From Aureimonas frigidaquae (GTDB taxonomy: Bacteria; Pseudomonadota; Alphaproteobacteria; Rhizobiales; Rhizobiaceae): a stretch of 64,000 nucleotides of DNA. The stretch spans positions 620,001-684,000 of the forward strand of contig NZ_BBWR01000002.1 of NCBI RefSeq assembly GCF_001463905.1, written 5' to 3'. The first letter of the stretch is position 1, and every line of letters starts with the position of its first letter. This document shows positions 42,592 through 51,109 of the stretch, in pieces. The notes below the pieces were generated by a model. It had not been told where the DNA came from. It saw only the letters and a list, made by a program, of their open reading frames with translations, and did not search any database. A program made the translations under genes and the position numbers.

Positions 42592-43383
42592 GTGGATCTG
42601 GGCTTGAAGAACAAGGTCGCCGTCATCACCGGAGGGTCCGTCGGCATCGGCCTCGCCATCGCGGAAGGACTTGCGGCCGAGGGTGTCGATCTGGTTCTGG
42701 CGGCGCGCCAGGCCGACCGGGTCACCGCGGAGGCGGAGCGGATCGCCGGTGCCTACGGCGTAAAGGCCGTGGGTGTGGCAGCCGATGTGGCGACCGCCGA
42801 GGGAACGCAGGCCGTGATCGCGGCGGCCGAGGACAGGTTCGGCGGCGCCGATATCCTCATCAACAATGCCGGGACCGGGTCGAACGAAACGGTCATGGAG
42901 GCTTCCGACGAAAAGTGGCAGGCCTATTGGGACCTGCATGTCATGGCCGCGGTGCGCCTGGCGCGCGGCATCGCCCCCCAGATGAAGCGGCGCGGCGGCG
43001 GCGTGATCCTGAACAACGCCTCCATCTGCGCCGTTCAGCCGCTCTGGTACGAGCCGATCTACAACGTGACCAAGTCGGCATTGATGATGTTTTCCAAATG
43101 CCTGTCGACCGAACTCGTCCCGGACAATATCCGGGTGAACTGCGTCAACCCCGGCCTGATCCTCACCCCCGACTGGATCAAGACCGCCCGTCAGCTCACC
43201 GCGCAAACCGGCGGCGACTACAAGGCCTATCTCCAGGACGTGGCTGACGAGCACGCGCCGATCAAGCGCTTCGGCACGCCGGAGGAACTGGCGCATTTCT
43301 TCGTGTTCCTGTGCTCCGACAAGGCGAGCTACTCGGTCGGCTCGACCTATTTCGTCGATGGCGGCATGCACAAGACCATCTGA
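42592..43383 (+). CDS. SDR-family oxidoreductase
   Basis: 263 aa with a GTG start preceded by AAGGA. Rossmann motif TGGSVGIG at 13-20, NNAG at 91-94, catalytic Ser 144, Tyr 157, Lys 161, and the C-terminal FVDGGMHKTI. It probably oxidises or reduces the sugar brought in by the upstream transporter. It is the last gene of the LacI-controlled unit, convergent with the SorC-DhaK gene with a 9-base gap. Confidence 0.9.
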   Translation: MDLGLKNKVAVITGGSVGIGLAIAEGLAAEGVDLVLAARQADRVTAEAERIAGAYGVKAVGVAADVATAEGTQAVIAAAEDRFGGADILINNAGTGSNETVMEASDEKWQAYWDLHVMAAVRLARGIAPQMKRRGGGVILNNASICAVQPLWYEPIYNVTKSALMMFSKCLSTELVPDNIRVNCVNPGLILTPDWIKTARQLTAQTGGDYKAYLQDVADEHAPIKRFGTPEELAHFFVFLCSDKASYSVGSTYFVDGGMHKTI

Positions 43384-43392
43384 CCGGGGCGC

Positions 43393-45444
43393 TCAGCCCA
43401 CCGTCCAGGCGGGCGACCGGCAGGGATGGCCGAGGAGATCGGCCATCTCGTCATCGAGATGCAGGAGCGACAGGGATACGCCCGCCATGTCGAGCGACGT
43501 ATAGTACGGCCCGATCAGGCTGCGCTCCACGCCGATGCCGCGGGCCTTCAACCGCTGACGGACGCGGCGGTAGATGATGTAGAGCTCCATGGCCGGCGTG
43601 CCGCCGAGCGAATTGACCAGCACCGCGACACGATCGCCCTCGGCCGGGCGCATTTCACTCAAGATCCGGTCCATCAGCATGTCGGCCGCCGCATCCGCCG
43701 TGCCGAGCCGGTGGCGGAAGACGCCCGGCTCGCCATGCACGCCGACGCCGATCTCCATATCGTCCGGGCCGAGCACGAAGCTCGGCCGCCGCGTCTCCGG
43801 CAGGGAACCCGGCTCGAGCGCCAGCCCCATCGTGTAGCTGCGGGCATTGGCGCGCCGGGCCAGCGCCTCGCAAGCGTCCAAAGGCAGCATCCGGTCGGCG
43901 GCCGCACCCGCAACCTTGAAGACGAAGACGTTGCCCGCAACGCCGCGCCGGGCGGCGCGCGTTTCCTCGGGCGCGGAGGCGATGTCGTCCGTCGTCACGA
44001 CGGAGCGGACATCGATGCCTTCAGCGGCGGCAAGTTCCGCCGCCATGTCGAAGTTCATCACATCGCCCGAAAAGTTGCCGTAGAGGTAGAGCACGCCCGC
44101 CCCGCCATGCGCAGCCCGCGTGCAGGCCAGGATCGGATCGGGCGGCGGGGCGGAAAAGATGTTGCCCACGGCCGCGGCATCGGCCAGCCCCTGGCCGACA
44201 TAGCCCCAGAAGCCCGGCTCATGGCCCGAGCCGCCGCCGATGACCAGCCCGACCTTGCCGGGGCGCGGCCCGTTCAGCGCCCGGACGGCGCGCGGCGCCG
44301 ATGGGATGGGGGCGATGAGGTCCTCATGCCCGGCGAGCGCACCCGCCAGCACCTCGTCCACCACGTCCTGCGGGCGGTTCACGAGCTTCTTCACGCGGGT
44401 ACGCGCCTGCAGCGGCTTGTCGGCCGCCTGCGCCCCGCGCCGCGGCGTATCCTGGTAGCCTTCCGCCGTCAGGATGCCGCGCCCCGTCACCACATCCGTC
44501 ACCAGGACATTGGCGTGGCCACCACGCAGCGCGGCCAGAATGGCCGGCACCTTGTCGACGCCGCCCGCCACCGCCATGCGGCGCGGCACGGCCTTGAGCG
44601 CGGACAGGTCGATGCCGATCGTCCGGCCGTCGAGCGGGCCGCTCACCGGCTCGCCCCGCGCCGAGATGAAGCGACCGGCGAGGCACCCGACGGCGTCCTG
44701 GTAATGCGCATGCTGCGACATGCCGTCGAAGAAGCCGCTCGTATGAATGGTGCTCTCCGGCCGCAGGGACGATATGCCGAAGACGATGCAGGATGCCTCC
44801 TGCAACACGGCCATCTGCTCGGCAAGCACAGGCTCCTGCAGGAGCACATCCCGCACCGCGGCGCTCGACACGATGGCCGGCGCCGACAGGGGGATGCATC
44901 GTGCGCCGAGCGCCTCGGCCAGCCGCGAGGCGCAGGCCTCCGGCGTCCAGGCGATCTTGGCCGTCGTTCCGCCCGTCGCCTGCACGACGCGCATATCCTG
45001 CAGTCCCGCCACCGAAACGGCGTCGGCAAGGGCCAGCATGGTGCGCCCCCAGGTGACGGCGATCGTATCGCCGGAGCGGACGGCATGGCCGAGCGCCTGG
45101 GCGCCGGCGGCGCCGAGCCTGGCGATCAGCGAGCGCTCCCCGCCCTCGGTTGGTATGACGAGGCAATCCTGCAGCCCGAAATGATCCTTCAGGGCCGCGG
45201 CGATGGACAAGGCGCGGAAACGCTGCGGCTCGATCTCGATGCTGACGAGCCCGCGTGTGCGCGCATCGGCCAGATAGGCATTGACCGACGCGCGCGACAC
45301 GCCCATCTCGGCCGCGATGTCGCCCTGCGTCATGCCCTCTTCGTAATAGAGCCAGGCTGCCCAGAGCAGCGCGTCGTCGCCGAAGCGCAGCGGCATGGCC
45401 GCCACGCCGTCCGCCACCCCTTTGCCGGCGGGCCGCGGCGGCAT
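43393..45444 (-). CDS. SorC-type regulator fused to dihydroxyacetone-kinase subunit DhaK
   Basis: 683 aa, two complete modules. Residues about 20-335 form a SorC/DeoR-like regulator: helix-turn-helix EEGMTQGDIAAEMGVSRASVNAYLADARTRGLV, then the sugar-binding domain (SGDTIAVTWGRTML, DLSALKAVPRRMAVAGGVDKVPAILAAL). Residues about 350-683 are DhaK: KKLVNRPQDVVDEVLAG, GGGSGHEP (His about 407, equivalent to E. coli His56), NFSGDVMNF (Asp about 461), and VGVHGEPG (His about 570) that carries the covalently bound ketose. The loop after GHEP reads GFWGYVG where DHA kinases usually have a second His (AHAG or MHCG), which may change substrate. The gene overlaps the dhaL stop by one base. The fusion implies a regulator that responds to its own kinase substrate. 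C3 or C4 ketose phosphorylation is inferred. Confidence 0.9.
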   Translation of the reverse strand: MPPRPAGKGVADGVAAMPLRFGDDALLWAAWLYYEEGMTQGDIAAEMGVSRASVNAYLADARTRGLVSIEIEPQRFRALSIAAALKDHFGLQDCLVIPTEGGERSLIARLGAAGAQALGHAVRSGDTIAVTWGRTMLALADAVSVAGLQDMRVVQATGGTTAKIAWTPEACASRLAEALGARCIPLSAPAIVSSAAVRDVLLQEPVLAEQMAVLQEASCIVFGISSLRPESTIHTSGFFDGMSQHAHYQDAVGCLAGRFISARGEPVSGPLDGRTIGIDLSALKAVPRRMAVAGGVDKVPAILAALRGGHANVLVTDVVTGRGILTAEGYQDTPRRGAQAADKPLQARTRVKKLVNRPQDVVDEVLAGALAGHEDLIAPIPSAPRAVRALNGPRPGKVGLVIGGGSGHEPGFWGYVGQGLADAAAVGNIFSAPPPDPILACTRAAHGGAGVLYLYGNFSGDVMNFDMAAELAAAEGIDVRSVVTTDDIASAPEETRAARRGVAGNVFVFKVAGAAADRMLPLDACEALARRANARSYTMGLALEPGSLPETRRPSFVLGPDDMEIGVGVHGEPGVFRHRLGTADAAADMLMDRILSEMRPAEGDRVAVLVNSLGGTPAMELYIIYRRVRQRLKARGIGVERSLIGPYYTSLDMAGVSLSLLHLDDEMADLLGHPCRSPAWTVG

Positions 45445-46112
45445 CAGGCCACCCCGCCATGGCGCAGGAGCGCGGCCGACAAGCCTTCATGAAGCGCATC
45501 GATGATGATGACCGCCGATGCCGCGCCTGGGTCCAGATGGCCGATCCCCCGCTCGCCGAGGCGCGCCGCCCTGCCCTTGGAGGCGACCATGGCGCGCGTT
45601 GCATCGCGCCCGGCGCTGGCAGCGGCAGAGGCGGCAGCCAGTGCGGCAAGCGGCGATGCGCCCGACAGGCGTGCCGCCGTGGCGGCGCGTGCGGCGGGCG
45701 CCCAGGCGTCCATCATGGTCTTGTCGCCCGGCTCGGCCTTGCCACGCTCGGCAATGCCTTCGGACATGGCGATCACCAGATCGACCATGGCATCGGGCGG
45801 CAGCACAGTCTGTCCGTCGAAGCGGCGCGCCGCGCGCAGGAACGCGCTGGCATAGAGCGGCCCCGTCGTGGCGCCCACCGCATTCAGGAAGGCGACGGCC
45901 GCCGGCCGCAAGATTTCGTCGCAGCCTGCGCCACCCGCCGCGGCCTCCGCCGCCGCGCGCACCGCCGCGGCAAATCCTTCCGCCATCGAGGCGCCGTGAT
46001 CGGCATCGCCGATCGCGCCGTCGAGCTCTCCCAATTCCACCCGCGCATCGGCGATGCGGCGGGACACGACGCGCAATATGTCGACGAAGCCGTCCGAGTC
46101 GATCCTGTCCAT
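45444..46112 (-). CDS. dhaL: Dihydroxyacetone-kinase subunit DhaL
   Basis: 222 aa helical nucleotide-binding subunit. GDADHGASM carries the Asp residues that bind Mg-nucleotide; ATTGPLYASAFLRAA, EPGDKTMMDAWAPA and DPGAASAVIIIDAL are family landmarks. It transfers phosphate to the ketose held by DhaK. No PTS-type dhaM is nearby, so the phosphoryl donor is either ATP directly, as in two-subunit tetrulose kinases, or a DhaM encoded elsewhere. It is first in the dhaL-sorC:dhaK unit and diverges from the Lsr/Rbs-type transporter. No strong ribosome-binding site was seen. Confidence 0.9.
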   Translation of the reverse strand: MDRIDSDGFVDILRVVSRRIADARVELGELDGAIGDADHGASMAEGFAAAVRAAAEAAAGGAGCDEILRPAAVAFLNAVGATTGPLYASAFLRAARRFDGQTVLPPDAMVDLVIAMSEGIAERGKAEPGDKTMMDAWAPAARAATAARLSGASPLAALAAASAAASAGRDATRAMVASKGRAARLGERGIGHLDPGAASAVIIIDALHEGLSAALLRHGGVA

Positions 46113-46199
46113 GGCGCATGTTCGGCCGAAGGCAGGCCTGGAAGCAAGCCCTTAGAGCAAACGCACCGCCAGCCATCTTGTCATTATTCGAATGGTGAT

Positions 46200-46211
46200 T
46201 GACATATGTCA
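46200..46211. promoter_or_regulatory. Predicted SorC operator
   Basis: TGACATATGTCA is a perfect 12-bp palindrome in the 200-base gap between divergent dhaL and the transporter permease gene. Operator for the SorC-DhaK protein is inferred from position only. Confidence 0.5.
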
Positions 46212-46314
46212 GCCCTTGCGTAGTCTAACCCTGTGGCGATGGAGCGCCACATCAGCCGCCGCAGGCGGTCGCGCGTTCCGGCCGTGCCGGACGGCACGGG
46301 GAGGACAGAGGGAC

Positions 46315-47298
46315 ATGGTCAGGCAACTGGACCGCCAGCTTGGTTTTCTGGTGAGCGTGAATGCGCTCATCATTCTGGCGGCGCTCGTCCTGGTCGGGAC
46401 ATCCTTCACCGGGCTGTTCAATCTGCAATCCATGGGCGCACAGGTTCCTGAACTCGGGCTCCTGGCGCTCGGCGTGGCCCTTGCCATGATTTCGGGGAAT
46501 GGCGGCATCGACCTGTCGGGCATCGCGCTGGCCAATCTTTCGGGCGTCATCGCCGTGCTTCTGACGCCCTATGTCGCAACCGCCGATGCCGCCCCGCTCG
46601 CCTATACGCTGACCTTCGCCGCCATTGCGCTCCTGACCGGGCTGGCGGGCGGCGCGGTCAATGGCTGCCTGATCGGCTTTGCCGGGCTGACGCCCATCAT
46701 CGCGACGCTCGGCACGCAGCTCCTGTTCACCGGCCTTGCGGTGGGCCTGACGGGCGGCTCGGCCCAGCCGCTCGGCTTCATCCTGCCGATGGACGATTTC
46801 GGAAACATGCCCTATCTCGGCGTGCCGCTGCCCTTCGCGCTCTTTATCGGCCTGGCGGCCATACTGGCGCTGGTGCTGCGCTTCACGGGCTTCGGCAAGC
46901 GCCTGTTCCTGATGGGCAGCAACCCGACGGCGGCCTTCTTTGCCGGCATCCCGGTCAAGCGCATGCTCTTCGTCACCTACATGCTGTCGGGCGTGCTCGC
47001 CTCCGTCGCCGGTTTCGTGATCGCGGCCCGCACATCCAGCGTGAAGTGGGATTACGGAACGTCCTACGTCCTGATCGCCATACTGACGGTGGTGATGGCG
47101 GGCGTGCGGCCATCCGGCGGTTACGGACGCATCCTGTGCGTCGTCCTGTCGGCCATCGCGCTGCAGATGCTCTCCAGCCTCTTCAACTTCATGAACATCT
47201 CGAACTTCTTCCGCGACTGCGCCTGGGGGCTTTTGCTCATCCTGTTCCTGGCGACGTCGCGCATCGACCTGCAGCCCTATCTCAGGGCGCGGAACTGA
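46315..47298 (+). CDS. Rbs/Lsr-type ABC transporter permease
   Basis: 327 aa from the ATG at 46315 (GAGGACAGAGGGA upstream). CUT2 permease: ISGNGGIDLSGIALANLSG, FAGLTPIIATLGTQLLFTGLAVGLTGG, GKRLFLMGSNPTAAFFAGIPV. It is the first gene of a four-gene transporter in the order permease, binding protein, ATPase, permease. Two different permeases and an LsrB-like binding protein make it resemble Lsr/Rha-type systems. Confidence 0.9.
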   Translation: MVRQLDRQLGFLVSVNALIILAALVLVGTSFTGLFNLQSMGAQVPELGLLALGVALAMISGNGGIDLSGIALANLSGVIAVLLTPYVATADAAPLAYTLTFAAIALLTGLAGGAVNGCLIGFAGLTPIIATLGTQLLFTGLAVGLTGGSAQPLGFILPMDDFGNMPYLGVPLPFALFIGLAAILALVLRFTGFGKRLFLMGSNPTAAFFAGIPVKRMLFVTYMLSGVLASVAGFVIAARTSSVKWDYGTSYVLIAILTVVMAGVRPSGGYGRILCVVLSAIALQMLSSLFNFMNISNFFRDCAWGLLLILFLATSRIDLQPYLRARN

Positions 47299-47364
47299 CA
47301 CAGCCCTGCTCGCGCCGTCCCTCGCGCGGGCAGTCGGATCGACCGGGGGACATGTGGAGGATTG

Positions 47365-48366
47365 ATGAGAATGCGCAAGATTTCTGCCCTTCTGGCGACA
47401 GTCGCCCTCGGCACGCTGGCCGCAACGCCGCTCGCCGCGCAGACGCAACCGAGCATCGTGACCGTGGTCAAGGTGACGGGCGAGAACTGGTTCACCCGCA
47501 TGGAGGAAGGCGTCAAAGCCTATGGTGACGAGCATTCCGACGTGACGACGCGCCAGGTCGGCCCGGCCAAGGCGGACGCCGCGCAGCAGGCGGCCATCGT
47601 CCAAGACCTGGTGGCGCAGGGTGTCGGCGCCATCGCCATCGTCCCAATGGACCCCTCCTCGCTCGAGGGCGTGTTGCGGCGCGCGCAGCAGCGCGGCATC
47701 AAGGTCATCACGCACGAGGCGGACAATCTGCAGAACACGCAGGTCGACCTCGAAGCCTTCGACAATGCCGCCTTCGGCGCGCATTTCAACGAACAGCTTG
47801 CGGAGTGCATGGGCGGGGAAGGCAAGTGGACCTCCTTCGTCGGCTCGCTCGGCAGCCTGACCCACGTGCAATGGGCCGATGGCGGCGCGGAGAATGCCAA
47901 GAAGCACAGCGGCATGGAGCTCGTTTCGCCCAAGAACGAATCCTTCAACGATGCCAACCGCGCCTATGAGCTGGCGCGTGAGATCCTGCGCGCTCACCCG
48001 GACATCAAGGGCTTCCAGGGCGGTTCGGCCATCGACGTGATCGGCATCGGCCGCGCGGTGGAGGAAGCCGGCCTGTCGGACAAGATCTGCGTCTACGGCC
48101 TCGGCCTGCCGCGCGACACCGGGCCGTATCTGGAGTCCGGCGCGGTGGACGGCATCGCCTTCTGGGATCCGAAGGATGCCGGCTATGTCATGAACATCCT
48201 GGCGCACAAGGTGCTGAACGGCGAAGAGATCACCGACGGGATGGACCTCGGCGTTCCAGGCTACGAGAAGGTCAGCGTCACGAAGGGCCCCGGCGACGGA
48301 GTGATCGTGCGCGGCCAGGCCTGGGTCGACGTGACCAAGGAAAACTACAAGGACTACCCGTTCTGA
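47365..48366 (+). CDS. LsrB-like sugar-binding protein
   Basis: 333 aa. Starts at 47362 (TTG), 47365 (ATG) and 47371 (ATG) are possible after GGAGG at 47356; 47365 is chosen. Sec signal ends near TPLAAQ. The mature protein resembles autoinducer-2/rhamnose-type binding proteins (VVKVTGENWFTRMEEGVKAYG, VGPAKADAAQQAAIVQDLV, AIAIVPMDPSSLEGVLRRAQQRGIKVITHEAD). The linked DhaKL kinase suggests the ligand is a short ketose, polyol or AI-2-like compound. A 14-bp hairpin follows the stop. Confidence 0.88.
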   Translation: MRMRKISALLATVALGTLAATPLAAQTQPSIVTVVKVTGENWFTRMEEGVKAYGDEHSDVTTRQVGPAKADAAQQAAIVQDLVAQGVGAIAIVPMDPSSLEGVLRRAQQRGIKVITHEADNLQNTQVDLEAFDNAAFGAHFNEQLAECMGGEGKWTSFVGSLGSLTHVQWADGGAENAKKHSGMELVSPKNESFNDANRAYELAREILRAHPDIKGFQGGSAIDVIGIGRAVEEAGLSDKICVYGLGLPRDTGPYLESGAVDGIAFWDPKDAGYVMNILAHKVLNGEEITDGMDLGVPGYEKVSVTKGPGDGVIVRGQAWVDVTKENYKDYPF

Positions 48367-48377
48367 TCGCCTGACTG

Positions 48378-48414
48378 GCAGGGTGCCGCGCGACATGTCG
48401 GCGCGGCACCCTGC
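48378..48414 (+). terminator. Intercistronic hairpin after binding-protein gene
   Basis: GCAGGGTGCCGCGC pairs perfectly with GCGCGGCACCCTGC (14 bp) around a 9-base loop that itself contains GACATGTC. It begins 11 bases after the stop and lies before the ATPase gene. It covers two alternative upstream starts (48383, 48395) of the ATPase, which argues for the later start at 48464. Confidence 0.7.
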
Positions 48415-48463
48415 AACCCGCCCCCCCAACCCGCAGGCGGCCGCGACCTCCGCGCCCCGAAGA

Positions 48464-50044
48464 ATGGATCGAGACGCCTTGCAACACGGCACGGCCCCGC
48501 AGACGGCACCCTTCCTGGAGGTGCGGAACCTGCACAAGCGCTATGGCGGCGTACACGCGCTGCGCGGCGTCAGCTTCCGCATCGAGCGCGGGCAGACCTA
48601 TCATCTGCTCGGCGAGAACGGCTGCGGGAAATCCACCCTCATCAAGATCCTGTCCGGCGCCCAGCCCGCCACCGAAGGCGAAATCCTGATCGATGGCGTG
48701 CCGCGGACCGATCTCGACCCCATCCGCGCGCTGCAGGCCGGCATCGAGACGGTCTATCAGGACCTGTCGCTGCTCCCCAACCTGACGGTAGAGGAAAATG
48801 TCGGCCTGGCGCGCCAGCTGGTGGAGGGTGACGGCCGCCTGTTCCGCCCGGTTGCGAGCGGCCGCCTGCGCAGCACCGCGCGCGATGCGCTGGCCCGCGT
48901 CGGCCTGCCGACCGAGACGAGCTTCCTGACCCGCCGCATCGAGGATCTGCCCATCGCCACCCGGCAGCTCGTCGCCATTTCGCGCGCCATTGCCGGCCGC
49001 GCGGGGCTGGTCATCATGGACGAGCCGACCACCTCGCTCACGCGCAAGGAGGTGGAGAACCTCGTCGATGTCGTCCGCACGTTGCATGCGGACGGCGTGT
49101 CCGTGCTGTTCGTGACCCACAAGCTGGATGAGTGCAAGGCCATCGGCGGCACCGCCATCGTCATGCGCGATGGCCAGATGATCCGGCAATGCGACATTGC
49201 CGAGCCAACCAAGCGCGAGCTCGGCCAGTGGATGACGGGCCGCGACCTGGAGGAAGGCCGCTACCGCCATGCGCCCAAACTTGGCGGCCCACTTCTTGAG
49301 GTCGACCGACTGGAGCAGCCCGGCCGCTTTGCCGACATATCCTTTCAGGTGGCGGCGGGCGAGATTTTCGGCATTACGGGCCTGCTCGATTCAGGCCGCA
49401 ACGAAGTGGCCCTGGCATTGGCGGGCGTCGCGCCGGCCGCGTCGGGCACGATCCGGCTGGGCGGTTCGGCCCTTGCCATCGCCTCCCCCGGAGATGCCAA
49501 TGCCGCCGGCATCGGCTACGTGCCGGAAGACCGCCTGACCGAAGGCCTGTTCCTGGAAAAGTCCATCGAGGACAATGTCGTGTTGGCGATCCTGAAATCG
49601 CTGCGCAACCGGTTCGGCCTTGTCGACCGGGCGCGCAGCGCCAGCGTCGCCTCCGGCTTGATGCAGGACTTGAAGGTCGTCGCGCCCAATATCGCAGCGC
49701 CGGTGCAGTCGCTCTCCGGCGGCAACCAGCAGCGCGTGCTGATCGGCAGATGGCTGGCCATCGCGCCGCGGCTCCTGATCCTGCACGGCCCGACCGTGGG
49801 CGTGGATGTCGGCTCCAAGGATACGATCTTCCGCATCATCCAGAAGCTTGCGGATGAGGGAATGGCCGTGATCCTGATCAGCGACGACCTGCCGGAGCTT
49901 CTGCAGAACTGCGACCGGATCTGCGTCATGCAGAAAGGCCGGATGGTGGCGTGCGAGGACGCGACGCGCCTGACCGAAAATACGCTTTACGACATGATGG
50001 GAGCCGCGCTTCGCATCGGCCAGACGGCAAGGACGGACATATGA
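48464..50044 (+). CDS. Rbs/Lsr-type ABC transporter ATPase (two NBDs)
   Basis: 526 aa from the ATG at 48464; upstream frame falls in a hairpin and low-complexity proline/alanine sequence. NBD1: Walker A GENGCGKST, VYQDLSLLPNLTV, Walker B IMDEPTTSLT and signature LPIATRQLVAISRAI. NBD2: SGGNQQRVLIGRWL signature, but Walker B reads LLILHGPTVGVDVG, so both the Asp and the catalytic Glu of the usual LDEPT are replaced. This suggests NBD2 is a degenerate site. Start uncertain by up to 27 codons. Confidence 0.88.
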   Translation: MDRDALQHGTAPQTAPFLEVRNLHKRYGGVHALRGVSFRIERGQTYHLLGENGCGKSTLIKILSGAQPATEGEILIDGVPRTDLDPIRALQAGIETVYQDLSLLPNLTVEENVGLARQLVEGDGRLFRPVASGRLRSTARDALARVGLPTETSFLTRRIEDLPIATRQLVAISRAIAGRAGLVIMDEPTTSLTRKEVENLVDVVRTLHADGVSVLFVTHKLDECKAIGGTAIVMRDGQMIRQCDIAEPTKRELGQWMTGRDLEEGRYRHAPKLGGPLLEVDRLEQPGRFADISFQVAAGEIFGITGLLDSGRNEVALALAGVAPAASGTIRLGGSALAIASPGDANAAGIGYVPEDRLTEGLFLEKSIEDNVVLAILKSLRNRFGLVDRARSASVASGLMQDLKVVAPNIAAPVQSLSGGNQQRVLIGRWLAIAPRLLILHGPTVGVDVGSKDTIFRIIQKLADEGMAVILISDDLPELLQNCDRICVMQKGRMVACEDATRLTENTLYDMMGAALRIGQTARTDI

Positions 50045-51072
50045 GCGACGTTTCCGTACAGAACGGGCGCGCAACGACGCCCGGAGCGGGCCGGCGGACC
50101 TTGAGTTTCTTCCGGCGGCGCCCCGAAGCCTTTGCGGCCGTCTTGATCGTCCTGATCTGCCTTGCGGTCGGCCTTGCCAACCCGGCCTTCTGGCAGTTGG
50201 CCAACCTGTTCGACATTCTGCGCGCGTCGGTCGTGCGTGGGCTCTTTGCGCTCGGGGTTCTCGTCGTGCTCGCGGCCGGCGGCCTCGACGTGTCCTTTTC
50301 CGCCATCGCGGCCTTCGTCATGTATGCCGTCACCAAAGTGGTGACGATCTATGCGCCCGATACGGGCATGGCGCTGATCTTCCTGTCGGCGGCGATGGGC
50401 GGCGCGCTGCTCGGCACCATCAACGGCCTGCTCGTCAACAGCCTGAAGGCCCCTTCGCTCATCGTGACGATCGGCACGCAATATGCCTTTCGCGGCTTCC
50501 TGCTGACCTTCATCGGGACAGCGCTCTTCATGAACATTCCGCCGGCCATGGACCGTTTCGGGCAGATCAGCCTGATGACGCGGACGGCAGAGAACGGCTT
50601 CACGGTACAGCTTCCGGCTTTCGTCCTGGTGCTGGCCGTCGCCGCCCTCATCACCTGGGCCATGCTGCGCTTCACCATCATCGGCCGGGCCATCTATGCG
50701 GTGGGCGGGCGACCGGACATTGCCGAGCGGCTCGGCTACCGCGTCGCCCGGGTGCAGCTCTTCGTCTTCGCCTGGGCCGGCATGCTGGCGGGGATCGCCG
50801 GCATCATCCATGTGTCGAGCAACCGGCTGGCCAATCCCTTCGATCTGGCCGGCATCGAATTGTCGGTGATCGCCGCCGTCATCCTGGGCGGGGCGCGGAT
50901 TACGGGCGGCTCGGGCACCGTCGTCGGAACGCTGCTGGGTGTCCTTCTGATCACCCTCGTCAGCAACGTCCTGATCCTGGTCGGCATACCGAGCAGCTGG
51001 CAGACGGCGATTTTGGGCCTCTTCATCCTGACGGCGGGTGTCTTCTCCGTCCTGCAGCGCAAGGGTGCGTGA
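50041..51072 (+). CDS. Rbs/Lsr-type ABC transporter permease (second)
   Basis: 343 aa, ATG overlapping the ATPase stop by 4 bases. CUT2 permease: VLAAGGLDVSFSAIAAFVMYAV (GGLDVS in place of GGIDLS), NSLKAPSLIVTIGTQYAFRGFLL, VILGGARITGGSGTVVGTLLGVLLI. It completes the transporter begun at 46315. A GGCCGGC hairpin follows the gene. Confidence 0.9.
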   Translation: MSDVSVQNGRATTPGAGRRTLSFFRRRPEAFAAVLIVLICLAVGLANPAFWQLANLFDILRASVVRGLFALGVLVVLAAGGLDVSFSAIAAFVMYAVTKVVTIYAPDTGMALIFLSAAMGGALLGTINGLLVNSLKAPSLIVTIGTQYAFRGFLLTFIGTALFMNIPPAMDRFGQISLMTRTAENGFTVQLPAFVLVLAVAALITWAMLRFTIIGRAIYAVGGRPDIAERLGYRVARVQLFVFAWAGMLAGIAGIIHVSSNRLANPFDLAGIELSVIAAVILGGARITGGSGTVVGTLLGVLLITLVSNVLILVGIPSSWQTAILGLFILTAGVFSVLQRKGA

Positions 51073-51074
51073 GG

Positions 51075-51102
51075 GGCCGGCCACGCTTGGGCGCCGCCGG
51101 CC
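51075..51102. terminator. Hairpin between convergent genes
   Basis: GGCCGGC and GCCGGCC (7 bp, 14-base loop) lie between the permease stop (51072) and the NmrA-like gene stop (51110). There is no T-run, so termination is only a possibility. Confidence 0.35.
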
Positions 51103-51109
51103 ATAAGGG

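Noticed and set aside
48383-48463. Upstream starts (GTG 48383, ATG 48395) for the Rbs/Lsr-type ATPase
   Set aside because: They fall inside a perfect 14-bp hairpin and encode a Pro/Ala/Arg-rich extension unlike the family N-terminus.
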